DNA of 34,256 bases from positions 1-34,256 of the forward strand of contig CAMZKJ010000001.1 of the NCBI GenBank assembly GCA_947311245.1. The letters run 5' to 3'. Position 1 is the stretch's first letter. Each line of letters starts with the position of its first letter. A program made the translations under genes and the position numbers. This document shows, piece by piece, positions 34,226 through 34,256 of this stretch. The stretch comes from an uncultured Candidatus Altimarinota bacterium. GTDB lineage: Bacteria; Patescibacteriota; Gracilibacteria; CAIRYL01. The notes beneath the pieces were generated by a model. That model was not told the DNA's origin. It did no database searches and saw nothing but the letters and a program-made list of their open reading frames with translations.

Positions 34226-34256
34226 TGGCTACCCTGCTAGGATTCGAACCTAGGAA
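34226..34256 (-). tRNA. 3' end of a tRNA, probably Asn or Gln (partial)
   Basis: Only the 3' part is in the window: T-stem CTAGG/CCTAG around TTCGAAT, acceptor strand CAGGGTA, discriminator G and encoded CCA. A 5' U opposite A72 with discriminator G is typical of tRNA-Asn or tRNA-Gln, so the pair points to one of those. The anticodon lies beyond the edge, so identity is uncertain. It sits 8 bases upstream of tRNA-Ile on the same strand and is probably co-transcribed. Confidence 0.85.

Noticed and set aside
1-34256. CRISPR arrays, insertion sequences, phage genes or inteins.
   Set aside because: No regularly spaced repeats, transposase motifs, integrase or intein boundaries were seen; RpoB and RpoC are uninterrupted.

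Overview
The window is a compact bacterial chromosome segment: about 30% G+C by eye, genes close together, no rRNA, CRISPR array or insertion sequence seen. Glycine is mostly GGA and arginine mostly CGA or AGA. TGA is almost absent as a stop (one of 27 genes) and never appears inside the long conserved genes. None of the starts I checked has a clear Shine-Dalgarno motif; they follow A/T-rich runs instead. Together with a 192-residue protein whose pattern I associate with candidate-phyla-radiation (CPR/Patescibacteria) genomes, this suggests a low-GC CPR lineage near the Peregrinibacteria/Gracilibacteria branch, using TGA as an ordinary but rare stop. The lineage is an inference; no 16S gene is present.

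Layout. 1-1622 (+): the end of a lectin-like surface protein and a secreted, IPT/TIG-like protein. 1633-2910 (-): glutamate dehydrogenase. 3122-5479 (+): hisS and prs, ending in a strong two-way terminator. 5593-9080 (-): a tight operon of AI-2E-type permease, EVE-domain protein, PfkB sugar kinase and the CPR-type conserved protein. 9148-9798 (-): a HAD phosphatase, preceded by a possible gene remnant. 10105-11535 (+): M17 leucyl aminopeptidase. 11631-12632 (-): a solitary pyruvate:ferredoxin oxidoreductase beta subunit. 12778-13545 (-): a Bax-inhibitor-1 membrane protein behind a 27-residue Cys/Gly-rich mini-protein. 13655-15862 (+): recG. 15970-19209 (+): a solitary RND permease. 19314-24161 (+): rny, an unknown protein, a flippase and a histidine phosphatase. 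24276-32120 (-): rpoB-ssb-rpoC, with an SSB-like gene between the two polymerase genes. 32289-33279 (-): a candidate PD-(D/E)XK nuclease and a PhnA/YjdM C-terminal-domain protein. 33536-34256 (-): rnpA, rpmH, tRNA-Ile(GAT) and a partial tRNA.

How they fit together. Aminopeptidase, glutamate dehydrogenase and a 2-oxoacid:ferredoxin oxidoreductase subunit suggest use of peptides and amino acids, although the oxidoreductase partners are not here. PRPP synthase and the sugar kinase fit nucleotide and sugar salvage. The surface proteins and flippase fit an elaborate cell surface. Most of the rest is information processing: RNA polymerase, RNase Y, RNase P protein, L34, HisRS, RecG and tRNAs.

Most worth a second look: the Cys/Gly mini-protein, whose promoter has a perfect tandem 11-bp repeat at the transcription start; the ssb gene between rpoB and rpoC; the compositionally foreign nuclease/PhnA-domain pair; the window-wide lack of Shine-Dalgarno sites together with TGA avoidance; and the RND pump with altered proton-relay residues.
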